A DNA stretch of 64,000 bases from Embleya scabrispora (GTDB lineage Bacteria; Actinomycetota; Actinomycetes; Streptomycetales; Streptomycetaceae): assembly GCF_002024165.1 (NCBI RefSeq), contig NZ_MWQN01000001.1, positions 248,001 through 312,000 on the forward strand. Direction: 5' to 3'. The translations under genes were made by a program, and so were the position numbers. This document shows positions 18,175-27,341 of this stretch, piece after piece. Numbering within the stretch: the stretch's first letter is position 1; each line of letters begins with the position of its first letter. A model generated the notes under the pieces. It worked only from the letters and a program-made list of their open reading frames with translations. It had not been told where the DNA came from and ran no database searches.

Positions 18175-19158
18175 TCACGCCCCCGCCGCCCCCCGACTCT
18201 GCGGCGACCGCGACCCCCACGGCCCGCTGCGCCACGTGATGCCGTTCCAGCGCCCCAACCGGCGGATCTCCCACACGCTCAACGCGGTGATGATCAGCGA
18301 TCCGCCCACGCCCACCGGAAGTTTGATGTTGTCCGGCACGATGTCGGAGCCGGCGAACAGCGGGTTGTCCGTCTTGATCAGCAGATCGGTCAGGGTGAAG
18401 GCCCAGGCCAGCCACATCGCCATCAGCGCGGGCAACATGGGGTGGCCGTCGGCCGCCGAGAACAGGTGCTGGGCCACCTGCCAGATGGCCACCACGGCGA
18501 AGCCGAACACCCAGATGCCGACGACCATGGACACCCACGACAGGACCAGTTGCACCATGGTGCCGTCGGTGCGCAGCGTGTTGGTGTTGCTCCCCAGGCC
18601 CGCGCCCCTGCGGCAGCCCCAGGCCACCGCGACGCCGATCACCGGGACCACCAGGAACAACCCGACCGAGCGGACCGGGTGGATCAACTGACGCATGGTC
18701 AGCGAGCGCAGGTGCGGCCGGGCGAAGAGCACCAGGAGGCAGCCGATCAACACGATGCCGATCATCCCGTACACCGGCAGCAGGACCATCCGACGCACCA
18801 TCGCCGACGCCACCTCGGCCACCACCTGAGCGCCCTGGATCCGGGTCGTGGTGGCCGACTGGCCGGAGCCGTGCGTGCGCTCCTGGTACAGGCCGCGCAG
18901 GAACACCGCCAGCACGATCATCAGTCCGAGCCACGCGCGCACCCGGTTGAGGTTGCCCATCAGCCCGTCGGGCTTGCCGATCCGGTGCGCAGGCCGCAAC
19001 ATCCGGTGCGCGAGCACGCCCGGGACCACCACGGAGGCGACGTAGGCGATCCAGCGCCGCTCGATCTGCGCGGCGGTCTCCACCGGCGCGTGACCGGGCC
19101 CGGTCCCGGGTGTGTTCGGGTGTGGACGTACGTCCGGCTGCCGGCCGACATGGGCCAT
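18175..19158 (-). CDS. polytopic membrane protein, unknown
   Basis: A 327-residue integral membrane protein with about seven hydrophobic segments (for example IAYVASVVVPGVLAHRML, MIVLAVFLRGLY, LLPVYGMIGIVLIGCLLVLF, VVPVIGVAVAWGC, VSMVVGIWVFGFAVVAIW). The ATG at 19158 is chosen because a GGGGAGG site lies 8 nt upstream; a longer reading from 19209 has none. I recognise no family. The stop lies close to the GCGAAGC-rich stretch, which is convergent with it. Confidence 0.72.
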   Translation of the reverse strand: MAHVGRQPDVRPHPNTPGTGPGHAPVETAAQIERRWIAYVASVVVPGVLAHRMLRPAHRIGKPDGLMGNLNRVRAWLGLMIVLAVFLRGLYQERTHGSGQSATTTRIQGAQVVAEVASAMVRRMVLLPVYGMIGIVLIGCLLVLFARPHLRSLTMRQLIHPVRSVGLFLVVPVIGVAVAWGCRRGAGLGSNTNTLRTDGTMVQLVLSWVSMVVGIWVFGFAVVAIWQVAQHLFSAADGHPMLPALMAMWLAWAFTLTDLLIKTDNPLFAGSDIVPDNIKLPVGVGGSLIITALSVWEIRRLGRWNGITWRSGPWGSRSPQSRGAAGA

Positions 19159-19261
19159 CGCTCGAAACCTCCCCGCGGAACGACCACTCGAGCCGCACCA
19201 CGGTAGCAACGCCCGCCGGCTGCCGCCGGGGGTCCGGGGCGGGCGAGGCGAATCCCCCGAT

Positions 19262-20350
19262 TCAGCGCGTCGCGCCCGCGCCGATCCGGGGCGCGATGCC
19301 CACGAGTTCGGCCAGGCGCCGGGCCGAGTCCGCGCGGCCGATCCGGTCGTGGCTGCTCGTGGTGACCAGGAACTCGTCCGCGTCGGTGCGGGCGAACAGC
19401 GCCGCCAGGTCCGCCGCGACGGTCTGCGCGGTACCGGCGATCCGGTCGCGCCGCGCGGCGTCCAGGTGGTCGCGCTCGCGTGCGGTGAGCGCGGCGGCGC
19501 GGATCTCCTCGGCCGGGATCAGCGGCGGGAAGGTGCCGCGAGTGCGCGAATAGGCGGCCGCCCACGCCTCGGGCAGCAGCAGGTCGTCGGCCGCCTCGGC
19601 GGTGTCCGCGACGGCGACCGTGCCGGCGAGCACCACGTAGGGTCGCGCCGCCCAGGTGGACGGCCGGAACGCGGTCCGGTAGCGCTCGATCGCGCGCAGC
19701 ATGCGCTCCTCGCCGATCGCCGCGGCCACCACCAGCGGTACGCCCGCCGCGGCCGCGTAAGCCGCGCCCGCCCCGGTGGCCAGCACGAACGGCGCCGGAC
19801 GCAGCCCTTCGGCGGGGCGCGCGTGGACGCCCGGGTGCGCGTCCTGGGTGCCCAGGAAGTAGCCGAGCAGTTCGGCCAGCCGCTCCGGGAAGTCCTCCGC
19901 CGCGTCCTTGTCCCGCCCCAGCGCCGCGCGGATCCCGTCGGTGAACCCCACGGAACGCCCCACGCCCATGTCGATCCGCCCCGGGTACAGCGCCTCCAGC
20001 ACCCCGAACTGCTCGGCCACCACGAGCGGTTGGTGGTTGGGCAACATCACCCCGCCGGTGCCGACCCGGATCCGCTCGGTCGCCGCCGCCACCGCGGCGG
20101 CCAGCACGGTCGGCGCCGAGCCGGCCACCCCCGGAACGCTGTGATGCTCCGCGACCCAGAAGCGGGAATACCCCAGCCGCTCCACCTCCCGGGCGAACGC
20201 CACCGCGTGCCGCAGCGCCGAGGCGGGGTGCTCGCCGCGAAGCGTCAACGATCGATCGAGGACGGAGAACCGGACCTGCGGCGAGAACACGTTCACACGA
20301 GTGGCAACACGTCGGCGCCCGAGGAATTCCCGATCGACGGGGGCGTCCAC
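19262..20350 (-). CDS. LLM class flavin-dependent oxidoreductase
   Basis: A luciferase-like monooxygenase of up to 362 residues, group with LuxA-type TIM barrel (YSRFWVAEHHSVPGVAGSAP, RIRVGTGGVMLPNHQPL, ALYPGRIDMGVGRSVG). These blocks mark the MsnO8-type family that uses FMNH2/F420-like cofactors. The start is uncertain: the GTG at 20350 has no clear ribosome site, and internal GTG codons at 20305 or 20293 would give a length closer to the family. It stands alone between the membrane protein and the amidase cluster, and its substrate is unknown. Confidence 0.82.
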   Translation of the reverse strand: MDAPVDREFLGRRRVATRVNVFSPQVRFSVLDRSLTLRGEHPASALRHAVAFAREVERLGYSRFWVAEHHSVPGVAGSAPTVLAAAVAAATERIRVGTGGVMLPNHQPLVVAEQFGVLEALYPGRIDMGVGRSVGFTDGIRAALGRDKDAAEDFPERLAELLGYFLGTQDAHPGVHARPAEGLRPAPFVLATGAGAAYAAAAGVPLVVAAAIGEERMLRAIERYRTAFRPSTWAARPYVVLAGTVAVADTAEAADDLLLPEAWAAAYSRTRGTFPPLIPAEEIRAAALTARERDHLDAARRDRIAGTAQTVAADLAALFARTDADEFLVTTSSHDRIGRADSARRLAELVGIAPRIGAGATR

Positions 20351-20384
20351 GTTCCCGGCGGGAAGCCGGCTGCCCCCGCCCCCT

Positions 20385-20446
20385 GGGACATCCCCGGGCC
20401 CCGGGGGGACGCGCGTCGGCGGACGCGATTCGCCCGGGGATGTCCC
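20385..20446. terminator. long inverted repeat after amidase cluster
   Basis: A perfect 15-bp inverted repeat (20385-20399 with 20432-20446) encloses a 32-nt loop. A second 9-bp hairpin follows at 20484-20510. Both lie downstream of the acetamidase gene on the minus strand and upstream of the luciferase-like gene, so they probably end the amidase transcript. Confidence 0.55.
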
Positions 20447-20563
20447 CCTCCCACCCGGCGCGGGGGCGGCACGCCGCCGGGTGCCGGGACCGTGGCCTCT
20501 CCGGTCCCGGAGTCGATGTCGAGGCGCGCTCCCCCGCGGGTGCGGGAGCCGCGCCCCGGCCCC

Positions 20564-21583
20564 TCAGCGCTCCCGCAGGTACGCCCCCGCGACCGCGCGC
20601 AGGTGGTCGTGCCGCCCCTCGTAGGCCCGCTGCCGACCCAGCGTCGCCTTCGGGAGCTTGGCCACCATCGTGTAGTTCGTGTCGCACACGTTGGCGGCCG
20701 GGGCCAGGCCGGCCTGGCTGACCAGCTGGTAGGCGTCGAGCAGGTCCAGGTCCAGCAGGCCCGCCGTCCAGTCGACCAGGTCGCGCTGGCTGATCCGGTA
20801 GGCGTCCTCCAGCGGGCGGGCCGAGCCCGTGGTCATCAGGTAGCGGTCGTTCTCCAGGCGCGGCGACACCGGTGCGCCGCCCTTGATCAGGTCGACCACG
20901 ATCACCGTGCGCATCGCGGCCTCCACCGCCGTCCCGCATACCTCCCCCTCGCCCTGCCGGGCGTGGCCGTCGCCGATCGAGAGCATGCCGCCCGCGACGT
21001 TGACGCCGAAGTACGCGGTGGTGCCGGCGCGCATCTCGGGGGTGTCCATGTTGCCGCCGTGCGCCCCCGGGGTGATCGACATCAGCGTCTCGCCGCCGGC
21101 CGGTGCCACCCCGACGGTGCCGTGCATCGGGTCGAGCGGCAACTCGACCGAGAAGTCGCTCTTGCGGGCCCGGAAGCGGCAGACGCCCGCCTCGACGTCC
21201 AGGTCGTAGACCCAGACCCGCTCCTCCAGCGGCGCGTGCAGCATCGCCGTGGTGTGTGTCGCGGTCAGCGCGCCGAAGTGCGGGAAGGTGCTGGAGACAC
21301 CCCAGTCCCGGGCGGGCGAGATGTCCACGAAGTGCACCGCGAGGGTGTCCCCGACCTCGGCGCCCTCGACCGCGATCGGTCCGGTGACGGGATTGAGATA
21401 GGGGAACTCGCAGACCGCGCTGGGCAGATCGTCGAAGCCCCTGACGTTGCCGCCGAAGCAGTCCTCGGTGGACAGCTCGACGATGGTGCCCGGGCGCACC
21501 GTCACCAGGGGCCGACGACCGCCGAAGGTGTAGGCGTACTGGTGGTAGGTCGGCCGTAGCGAGACGACTTCGAGCAGGGTCAT
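20564..21583 (-). CDS. acetamidase/formamidase family amidohydrolase
   Basis: A 339-residue FmdA/AmdA-type enzyme that releases ammonia from short-chain amides. Diagnostic stretches are VRPGTIVELSTEDCFGG (about 30), GDTLAVHFVDISPARDWG (about 78), the metal-site block TPGAHGGNMDT (about 170) and GMLSIGDGHARQGEGE (about 198). The ATG overlaps the stop of the permease gene by 4 nt, so uptake and hydrolysis are co-expressed. With the AmiC-like sensor it forms an amide-use operon. Substrate choice between formamide, acetamide or a larger amide is not resolved. Confidence 0.87.
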   Translation of the reverse strand: MTLLEVVSLRPTYHQYAYTFGGRRPLVTVRPGTIVELSTEDCFGGNVRGFDDLPSAVCEFPYLNPVTGPIAVEGAEVGDTLAVHFVDISPARDWGVSSTFPHFGALTATHTTAMLHAPLEERVWVYDLDVEAGVCRFRARKSDFSVELPLDPMHGTVGVAPAGGETLMSITPGAHGGNMDTPEMRAGTTAYFGVNVAGGMLSIGDGHARQGEGEVCGTAVEAAMRTVIVVDLIKGGAPVSPRLENDRYLMTTGSARPLEDAYRISQRDLVDWTAGLLDLDLLDAYQLVSQAGLAPAANVCDTNYTMVAKLPKATLGRQRAYEGRHDHLRAVAGAYLRER

Positions 21584-23034
21584 ACGGGTTCCTCGATCGG
21601 ATCGATGGCGGAGATCTTGGGCCGGCGGCCCGCCAGGACCAGACCGGAGAGCAGGGCAAGACCGATCGCGAACCAGATCATGCCCAGGCGCTGCGCGTCG
21701 TCGTCGGCCTTGTAGACGACGTACGCCAGGATCGCGAAGCCGATCGAGGGCGCGATCAGGTGTCGCCAGTAGTCGCGGCTCTTGTGCCGGACGAGGTAGT
21801 GCACGACGACCGAGACGTGCAGGACGAGGAAGGTGGTCAGCGCGCCGATGTTGACCAGGCTGCTCAGCTTGGTGATGCCGTCGTCGCGGGTGCTGGTGTA
21901 CAGGCCGAGCGCGAGCGAGACGGCGGCGGTGAGCAGCGTGGCGTTGACCGGCACCCGATGCTTGGGGTGCACCTTGGCCAGGATGGACGGCAGTTGCCGG
22001 TCGCGGGCCATCGCGTAGAGCAGGCGCGAGGTGGCCGCCTGGGCGACCAGCGAGTTGGCGAAGCCCCAGGCGACCGCGGTGGCCACGGCGGTGAGCTTGG
22101 CCAGCCAGCCGCCGGCCGCGACCCGGGCCGCGTCGTAGAACGCGGTGCCGTCCGGGTCGCCGTTGGCGATCAGCGCCTTGGGGTCCTCCACCAGGAGCGA
22201 GGCCACCCAGGTCTGCACGATGAACAGGGTGCCGGCGAGCAGCAGCGCGGCGACCATCGAGCGGCCGATGGCCTTGGCCGAGTCCTTGTTCTCCTCGGAC
22301 AGCATGGAGATGCCGTCGAAGCCGAGGAAGCTCAGCGCCGCGATCGAGACGGCGCCGAAGGCCAGGCTCCAGGAGAAGGTGTCGCCGTTGTACAGCGGGG
22401 TGAAGTCGAAACCCCGGCCCTTGCCGTCCATCAGCGCGACCACGCCGACGACCACGAACAGCAGCAGGACGATCAACTCGCCGATCAGCATGATCTTGTT
22501 GACCTTGGCGGTCATCTCCACGCCCAGGTAGTTCACCGCCGTGTTCAGCAGCACGAAGCCGACCACCCACATCCACACCGGGATCGAGCCGACCAGCGAG
22601 TTCATCGCCACGGCGGCGATCAGGTAGAGCAGGCCGGGGACGAGGATGTAGTCGAGCAGGATCATCCAGCCGGCCAGGAAGCCCACGGGGGCGGCGATGC
22701 CGCGACCGGCGTAGGAGTACACGGATCCGGCCATCGGGAAGGCCTGGGACATCTGCGCGTAGGACAGCGCGGTGAACATCATCGCGACCATGCCGATGAT
22801 GTACGTGAGCGCGACCATGCCGCCGGAGCCCTGGAACACGCCGCCGAAGATGCCGAACGGCGCGATCGGGACCATGAAGACCAGGCCGTAGACGAGCAGG
22901 TCGCGAAAGCTCAGCGAGCGGCGGAGCTCTTGCTTGTAGCCGTACTTCTCGATCGACTCGGCTCCACCGGTCGGGTCGGGTCTGCCGGTGGACCCGGGTC
23001 TCGCGGCGGATTCGGGCGCGGGGACTTCGCTCAT
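21580..23034 (-). CDS. APC superfamily amino acid/amide permease
   Basis: A 484-residue transporter with about twelve transmembrane helices after a 40-residue hydrophilic N-terminus. The first-helix motif LVYGLVFMVPIAPFGIFGGV and the following GSVYSYAGRGI are typical of the PuuP/amine-permease branch of the APC family. It is coupled to the acetamidase by a 4-nt overlap. It probably imports an amine- or amide-containing substrate for that enzyme. Confidence 0.87.
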   Translation of the reverse strand: MSEVPAPESAARPGSTGRPDPTGGAESIEKYGYKQELRRSLSFRDLLVYGLVFMVPIAPFGIFGGVFQGSGGMVALTYIIGMVAMMFTALSYAQMSQAFPMAGSVYSYAGRGIAAPVGFLAGWMILLDYILVPGLLYLIAAVAMNSLVGSIPVWMWVVGFVLLNTAVNYLGVEMTAKVNKIMLIGELIVLLLFVVVGVVALMDGKGRGFDFTPLYNGDTFSWSLAFGAVSIAALSFLGFDGISMLSEENKDSAKAIGRSMVAALLLAGTLFIVQTWVASLLVEDPKALIANGDPDGTAFYDAARVAAGGWLAKLTAVATAVAWGFANSLVAQAATSRLLYAMARDRQLPSILAKVHPKHRVPVNATLLTAAVSLALGLYTSTRDDGITKLSSLVNIGALTTFLVLHVSVVVHYLVRHKSRDYWRHLIAPSIGFAILAYVVYKADDDAQRLGMIWFAIGLALLSGLVLAGRRPKISAIDPIEEPV

Positions 23035-23062
23035 GGGAATCTCTCCTCGGGACGACCCCGAG

Positions 23063-23079
23063 GGGTCTCGGAGAGACCC
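23063..23079 (-). promoter_or_regulatory. small hairpin between sensor and permease genes
   Basis: A 7-bp perfect stem (GGGTCTC/GAGACCC, loop GGA) lies in the 54-bp gap between the AmiC-like gene and the permease gene. In Pseudomonas, AmiC controls an antiterminator acting on a leader hairpin, so an attenuator here is possible, but the stem is short and no AmiR is encoded nearby. Confidence 0.3.
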
Positions 23080-23088
23080 TAGATCCAG

Positions 23089-24228
23089 TTATTTCCAAAT
23101 GGAAGTACTTTCGCGGTGCGGAAGCACGGCGAATTCCAGCCCCTCCGCCCGCGCGAGGAACACCTGCCGGCGCGGCGGGCCCAACGGCGACCGAGCCCAG
23201 GCCGCACGGGTGCCCTCCGGGTCCCCGTCGAGCAGGCGGTGTACCGCCGCCGCCAACCCGTTGGGGCCCAGCGCGTTCCACGACGCGAGTGCCGCGACCA
23301 GGTGCAGCCCGTCGTACAGCCCCTCCGCGTAGGCGTCCAGAACCGGCGCCTCCGGTCCGAACAGCGCCCGGTGCCGCTCGGCCAGCCCCAGCCGGCGATC
23401 GTCGGTCTGCGACGCGAACGACTGCATCACCGCGTACATCCCGCCGGTGTCGTCGCCGCCGTAGGCCAGCAGGCCGTTCTCCTCCAGGGATCCGGACAGC
23501 CGCACCAGGATCCGGTCCAGACCGGCGTGCCGCAGCGCCCGGTTGAAGTCCACCAGGTCCCGCCCGATCAGACTGAGCAGCAGCGCGTCGGCACCGGTCG
23601 TCCGCAGCCCCGCGAACAACTCGTCCAGCCCCTCGCGCACCGCGCCGAAGGCGACCCGCCGCTCGTACACCACACTGCTGCGCGCCTCGGCGATCAGCCG
23701 GGCCGCCGCACGGTGCGTGGCCTGCGGCCAGATGTAGTCGTTGCCGATCAACGCCCAACGGCGCAGCCGGTGTTGTCGGGTCAGCCAGCCGATCGAGTCG
23801 CGCAGCTGCCGCATCGGGTCGACCCCGGTGCACACCACGCCCGGCAGCCGGAGGCCGCCCTCGTGCGGCGGGGTGAAGATGTACGGCACCCGCCCGGTCA
23901 CCACCGGCTCGATCGCGCGGTGCACGTCGCTGGTGTGGAAGCCGACCAGCGCCTCCACCGCCCCGGCGTCGGCGAGCTGTCGGACCTGCGCGGCGACCGC
24001 GGCGGGTGCGGCGCCGGCGTCCACGAGCACCAGTTCGAGCCGGCGGTCGCGCACCCCGCAGGCGGAGTTGATCTCGTGCGCCGCGAGCAGCGCGGCATCC
24101 ACGGCGGAGGGGCCGATGATGCCGAGCGCACCGGACTGGGGCACCACGAGGCCCACTCGAAGCACCTGGGGATTCCGATCGGAATACAGCGCGTCGAGCG
24201 GCTCGATCAGGACTGTCTCGACGCTCAT
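23089..24228 (-). CDS. AmiC-like cytoplasmic amide-binding protein
   Basis: A 379-residue periplasmic-binding-protein fold of the AmiC/UrtA group (LRVGLVVPQSGALGIIGPSA near residue 23; ALIGNDYIWPQATHRAAARL near 158; LSGSLEENGLLAYGGDDTGGMYAV near 262). There is no signal peptide or lipobox, so it stays in the cytoplasm, as AmiC does. It is encoded just ahead of the permease and amidase genes and likely senses the amide. The usual partner AmiR (ANTAR antiterminator) is missing here; a MarR gene is divergent instead. It could alternatively be a degenerate transporter component, but the missing export signal argues for sensing. Confidence 0.78.
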   Translation of the reverse strand: MSVETVLIEPLDALYSDRNPQVLRVGLVVPQSGALGIIGPSAVDAALLAAHEINSACGVRDRRLELVLVDAGAAPAAVAAQVRQLADAGAVEALVGFHTSDVHRAIEPVVTGRVPYIFTPPHEGGLRLPGVVCTGVDPMRQLRDSIGWLTRQHRLRRWALIGNDYIWPQATHRAAARLIAEARSSVVYERRVAFGAVREGLDELFAGLRTTGADALLLSLIGRDLVDFNRALRHAGLDRILVRLSGSLEENGLLAYGGDDTGGMYAVMQSFASQTDDRRLGLAERHRALFGPEAPVLDAYAEGLYDGLHLVAALASWNALGPNGLAAAVHRLLDGDPEGTRAAWARSPLGPPRRQVFLARAEGLEFAVLPHRESTSIWK

Positions 24229-24278
24229 CAGGCGAGTAAGTATGCTCCTGGGAACGGTCCGGTGAAGGGGTGATCAGC

Positions 24279-24719
24279 ATGTCCGCCGGCGAACTTGCCG
24301 AACGCGCCGTCGCACCGCCGCTTCTGGTCGAGGCGCTGACCGTCGCGCAGCGCCGACTCACCCGCACGCTGACCGTCGCCCTGACCGAGGAGGACTGCAC
24401 CCTCGACCAGTGGCTGGTGTTGCGCACCCTGGGCGACGGCACCGGGCGGTCGATGGGCGAACTGGCCCGCGCGCTGGTGATCCCGCAGGCCACGCTGACC
24501 CGGATCGTGGACGCGCTGGTGGACGGCGGCCACATCTACCGCCGCCAGTCCGGGGCCGACCGCCGCCGGATCACGGTCCACGTGTCCCGGCGCGGTACGG
24601 ACCGGCTCGCTCGGCTGAACGCGCTGGCCGAGGCACACGAGGCGGCCGTGCGCGCGGCGTGCGCGAGCGAGGACCCGGCGGCCCTGCTGGCGTTTCTGGC
24701 CGGCCCCGACACCGCCTGA
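24279..24719 (+). CDS. MarR family regulator
   Basis: A 146-residue winged-helix regulator (LDQWLVLRTLGDGTGRSMGE, LVIPQATLTRIVDALVDGGHI, and the wing RRQSGADRRRITVHVSRRG). The ATG at 24279 is chosen because AAGGGG lies 8-9 nt upstream; a GTG at 24270 would sit on top of that site. It is divergent from the AmiC-permease-amidase genes across about 50 bp, which suggests that it controls them, probably as a ligand-released repressor. Confidence 0.85.
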   Translation: MSAGELAERAVAPPLLVEALTVAQRRLTRTLTVALTEEDCTLDQWLVLRTLGDGTGRSMGELARALVIPQATLTRIVDALVDGGHIYRRQSGADRRRITVHVSRRGTDRLARLNALAEAHEAAVRAACASEDPAALLAFLAGPDTA

Positions 24720-24762
24720 CCGCACCGGGAGCGAGCCGGCGTCCGGCCGGCCGTCGGGCCCC

Positions 24763-27177
24763 TCACCCCCCGCCGAGAAACCGCGCCGTCACCCCCGCCC
24801 CCCGCGCCGCCACGTCCCCCGGCACGCCGCTCGCCACGATCCGCCCGCCGTGCACGCCGCCGCCCGGACCCAGGTCGATCAGCCAGTCGGCGCCGGCGAT
24901 CACGTCCAGGTCGTGCTCGACCACCACCACCGTGTTGCCGGCGTCGACCAGACCGTGCAACTGGCGCATCAGCAACTCCACATCCGCCGGATGCAGACCC
25001 GCCGTCGGCTCGTCCAGGACATAGAGGGTGTGGCCGCGCCGGGCCCGCTGCAACTCGCTCGCCAGTTTGATCCGCTGCGCCTCGCCGCCGGAGAGTTCGG
25101 TCGCGGGTTGGCCCAGGCGCAGATAGCCCAGGCCCACCTCGCGCAGCGTGGTCAGACTGCGCGCGGCGGCGGGCACGTCGGCCAGGAAGTCGGCCGCGTC
25201 GTCCACGGTCAGCCCGAGCACGTCCGCCACGTTCAGCCCGCGATAGGCGACCTCGAGGGTGGCCGGGTCGTACCGGGCGCCGTGGCAGGTCGGACACGGC
25301 GCGTACGTGCCCGGCAGGAACAACAGCTCGACCGCGACGAAGCCCTCCCCCGCACAGGTCTCGCAGCGCCCCTCGGCCACGTTGAACGAGAACCGACTCG
25401 CGGTCCACCCGCGCGCCCGGGCCGCGTCGGTCTCCGCGAACAACCGGCGCACGGTGTCGAACAGCCCGGTGTAGGTGGCCAGGTTCGAGCGCGGCGTGCG
25501 CCCGATCGGCTTCTGGTCCACCCGCACCAGGCGGTCGATCGCCGCCAGTCCCTCGACCGCGCGCACCTCGCCCGACACCGGGCCGCCGTCCTCGTCCGGC
25601 TCCGCCCCGGTGCCCAGGTGCGCCGCCGTCACCTCGGCCAGCACCCCGCCGACCAGGCTGGACTTGCCCGACCCCGACACACCGGTCACCACGGTGAACA
25701 CGCCCAGCGGGAACGCCACATCCAGGTCGCGCAGATTGTGCAGGGTGACCCCGGTCAACGTCAGCCACGCGCCGGCCGGCCGCGGTTCGCGCACCGGCGG
25801 CGGGCCGGCCGGGAACAGGAAGCGGCGGGTCGCCGAGTCGGCCACCTCGCGCAGCCCCGCCGGCGGGCCGCTGTACAGGATCCGGCCGCCGCCCTCGCCC
25901 GCGCCCGGCCCCACGTCCACCAGCCACCCGGCCCGCCGGGCGACGGCCATCCGGTGTTCCACCACGAACAGCGAGTTCCCGGCCGCCCGCAGCCGGTCGA
26001 GCACCACGAGCAGCGCCTCGGTGTCCGCCGCGTGCAACCCGGCCGACGGCTCGTCGAGCACGTACACCACCCCGAACAACCCGGACCTCAACTGGGTGGC
26101 CAGGCGCAACCGCTGCAACTCGCCCGAGGACAACGTCGGCGTCTCGCGCGCCATGGCCAGATAGCCGAGCCCCAACTCGACCAGCACCGCGATCCGCGCC
26201 CCCAGGTCCGCGCAGATCGTCGCGGCCGCCTCCCCGTCCGGCTTCGCCTCCGCCAGCACCCGGGCCGCCTCGGTCAACGGCAACGCGACGAGCGCGGCGA
26301 TGTCGTACCCGGCGAATGTGACCGCCAGCGAGGCCGGCCGCAACCGCCGACCGTGGCAGATCGGACACGGCCCGCTGCGCAGGAAACGCTCCACCCGCTT
26401 GCGCTGCGTCGCACTCTTGGAGGTCGCGAAGGTCTTCAGCACGATCCGCCGGGCGCTGCTGTACGTGCCCTGGTAGTCGCGTTGGATCCGGCTCGCGTCG
26501 CGCACCGGGTGCACGGTGACCACCGGCTGGTCCTCGGTGAACAGGATCCAGTCGCGCTCGGCCTTCGGCAGTTCGCGCCACGGCCGGTCCACGTCGTAGC
26601 CGAGCGTGGCCAGGATGTCCCGCAGATTCTTCCCGTACCACGCGCCCGGCCAGGCGGCGATCGCCCCGTCCCGGATCGACAGGTCCGGATCCGGGACCAG
26701 CGACGCCTCGTCGACGTCGTGCACCCTCCCGAGCCCGGAACAGTTCGGACAGGCCCCGGCGGCGGTGTTCGGGGAGAACGCGTCCGAGTCCAACCTCGGC
26801 GCGCCCGGCGGATACTCCCCGGCGCGGGAGAACAACATCCGCAGCGAGTTCGACAACGTGGTCAGCGTGCCCACCGTCGACCGCGACGTGGGTGCGGACC
26901 GCTGCTGCCGCAGGGCGATGGCCGGCGGCAATCCCTCGATCCCGTCCACGTGCGGAGCGCCGACCTGCTGGATCAACCGGCGCGCGTAGGGCGCGATCGA
27001 CTCGAAGTAGCGGCGTTGCGCCTCCGCGTACAGCGTGCCGAACGCGAGCGAGGACTTGCCCGACCCGGACACCCCGGTGAACACGACGAACGTGTCGCGC
27101 GGGATGTCCACGTCCACGTCCCGCAGATTGTGCTCCCGCGCCCCCCGCACCCGGACATACGGATCGTGCTCGCTCAT
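24763..27177 (-). CDS. short UvrA-like ABC ATPase
   Basis: An 804-residue UvrA-family protein with two ABC modules. Walker A motifs are [12 protein letters not shown] (about 37) and [12 protein letters not shown] (about 485), signature motifs are [12 protein letters not shown] and [12 protein letters not shown], and zinc-finger cysteines are present ([32 protein letters not shown]). Canonical UvrA is about 950 residues; this is the shorter UvrA2-like class, linked in actinobacteria to DNA-intercalator resistance or unknown repair roles. The ATG at 27177 is preferred because GAGGAG lies upstream. It is probably not the main excision-repair UvrA. Confidence 0.85.
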   Translation of the reverse strand: MSEHDPYVRVRGAREHNLRDVDVDIPRDTFVVFTGVSGSGKSSLAFGTLYAEAQRRYFESIAPYARRLIQQVGAPHVDGIEGLPPAIALRQQRSAPTSRSTVGTLTTLSNSLRMLFSRAGEYPPGAPRLDSDAFSPNTAAGACPNCSGLGRVHDVDEASLVPDPDLSIRDGAIAAWPGAWYGKNLRDILATLGYDVDRPWRELPKAERDWILFTEDQPVVTVHPVRDASRIQRDYQGTYSSARRIVLKTFATSKSATQRKRVERFLRSGPCPICHGRRLRPASLAVTFAGYDIAALVALPLTEAARVLAEAKPDGEAAATICADLGARIAVLVELGLGYLAMARETPTLSSGELQRLRLATQLRSGLFGVVYVLDEPSAGLHAADTEALLVVLDRLRAAGNSLFVVEHRMAVARRAGWLVDVGPGAGEGGGRILYSGPPAGLREVADSATRRFLFPAGPPPVREPRPAGAWLTLTGVTLHNLRDLDVAFPLGVFTVVTGVSGSGKSSLVGGVLAEVTAAHLGTGAEPDEDGGPVSGEVRAVEGLAAIDRLVRVDQKPIGRTPRSNLATYTGLFDTVRRLFAETDAARARGWTASRFSFNVAEGRCETCAGEGFVAVELLFLPGTYAPCPTCHGARYDPATLEVAYRGLNVADVLGLTVDDAADFLADVPAAARSLTTLREVGLGYLRLGQPATELSGGEAQRIKLASELQRARRGHTLYVLDEPTAGLHPADVELLMRQLHGLVDAGNTVVVVEHDLDVIAGADWLIDLGPGGGVHGGRIVASGVPGDVAARGAGVTARFLGGG

Positions 27178-27341
27178 CCACCCGCTCCTCGCCGCACCGC
27201 TTCTGGCCACACCCACCGGAAGGTTGTCGTATGCCCGCGCCGGCGGACAGCCGAACCGGTCGGGCCGTGCCGCTGGGAATCGTTCGGGTTCGCCGCTAGC
27301 GTCGGCGCGCGCCGGGTGGCGGCGCGTGTGAGGGGGCGTCG

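Noticed and set aside
20385-20446. Riboswitch for the luciferase-like gene
   Set aside because: It is a simple 15-bp inverted repeat with no conserved riboswitch core, better explained as terminator of the amidase transcript.
24763-27177. Primary nucleotide-excision-repair uvrA
   Set aside because: The protein is about 150 residues shorter than canonical UvrA, and no uvrB or uvrC is near. It fits the shorter UvrA2-like class better.
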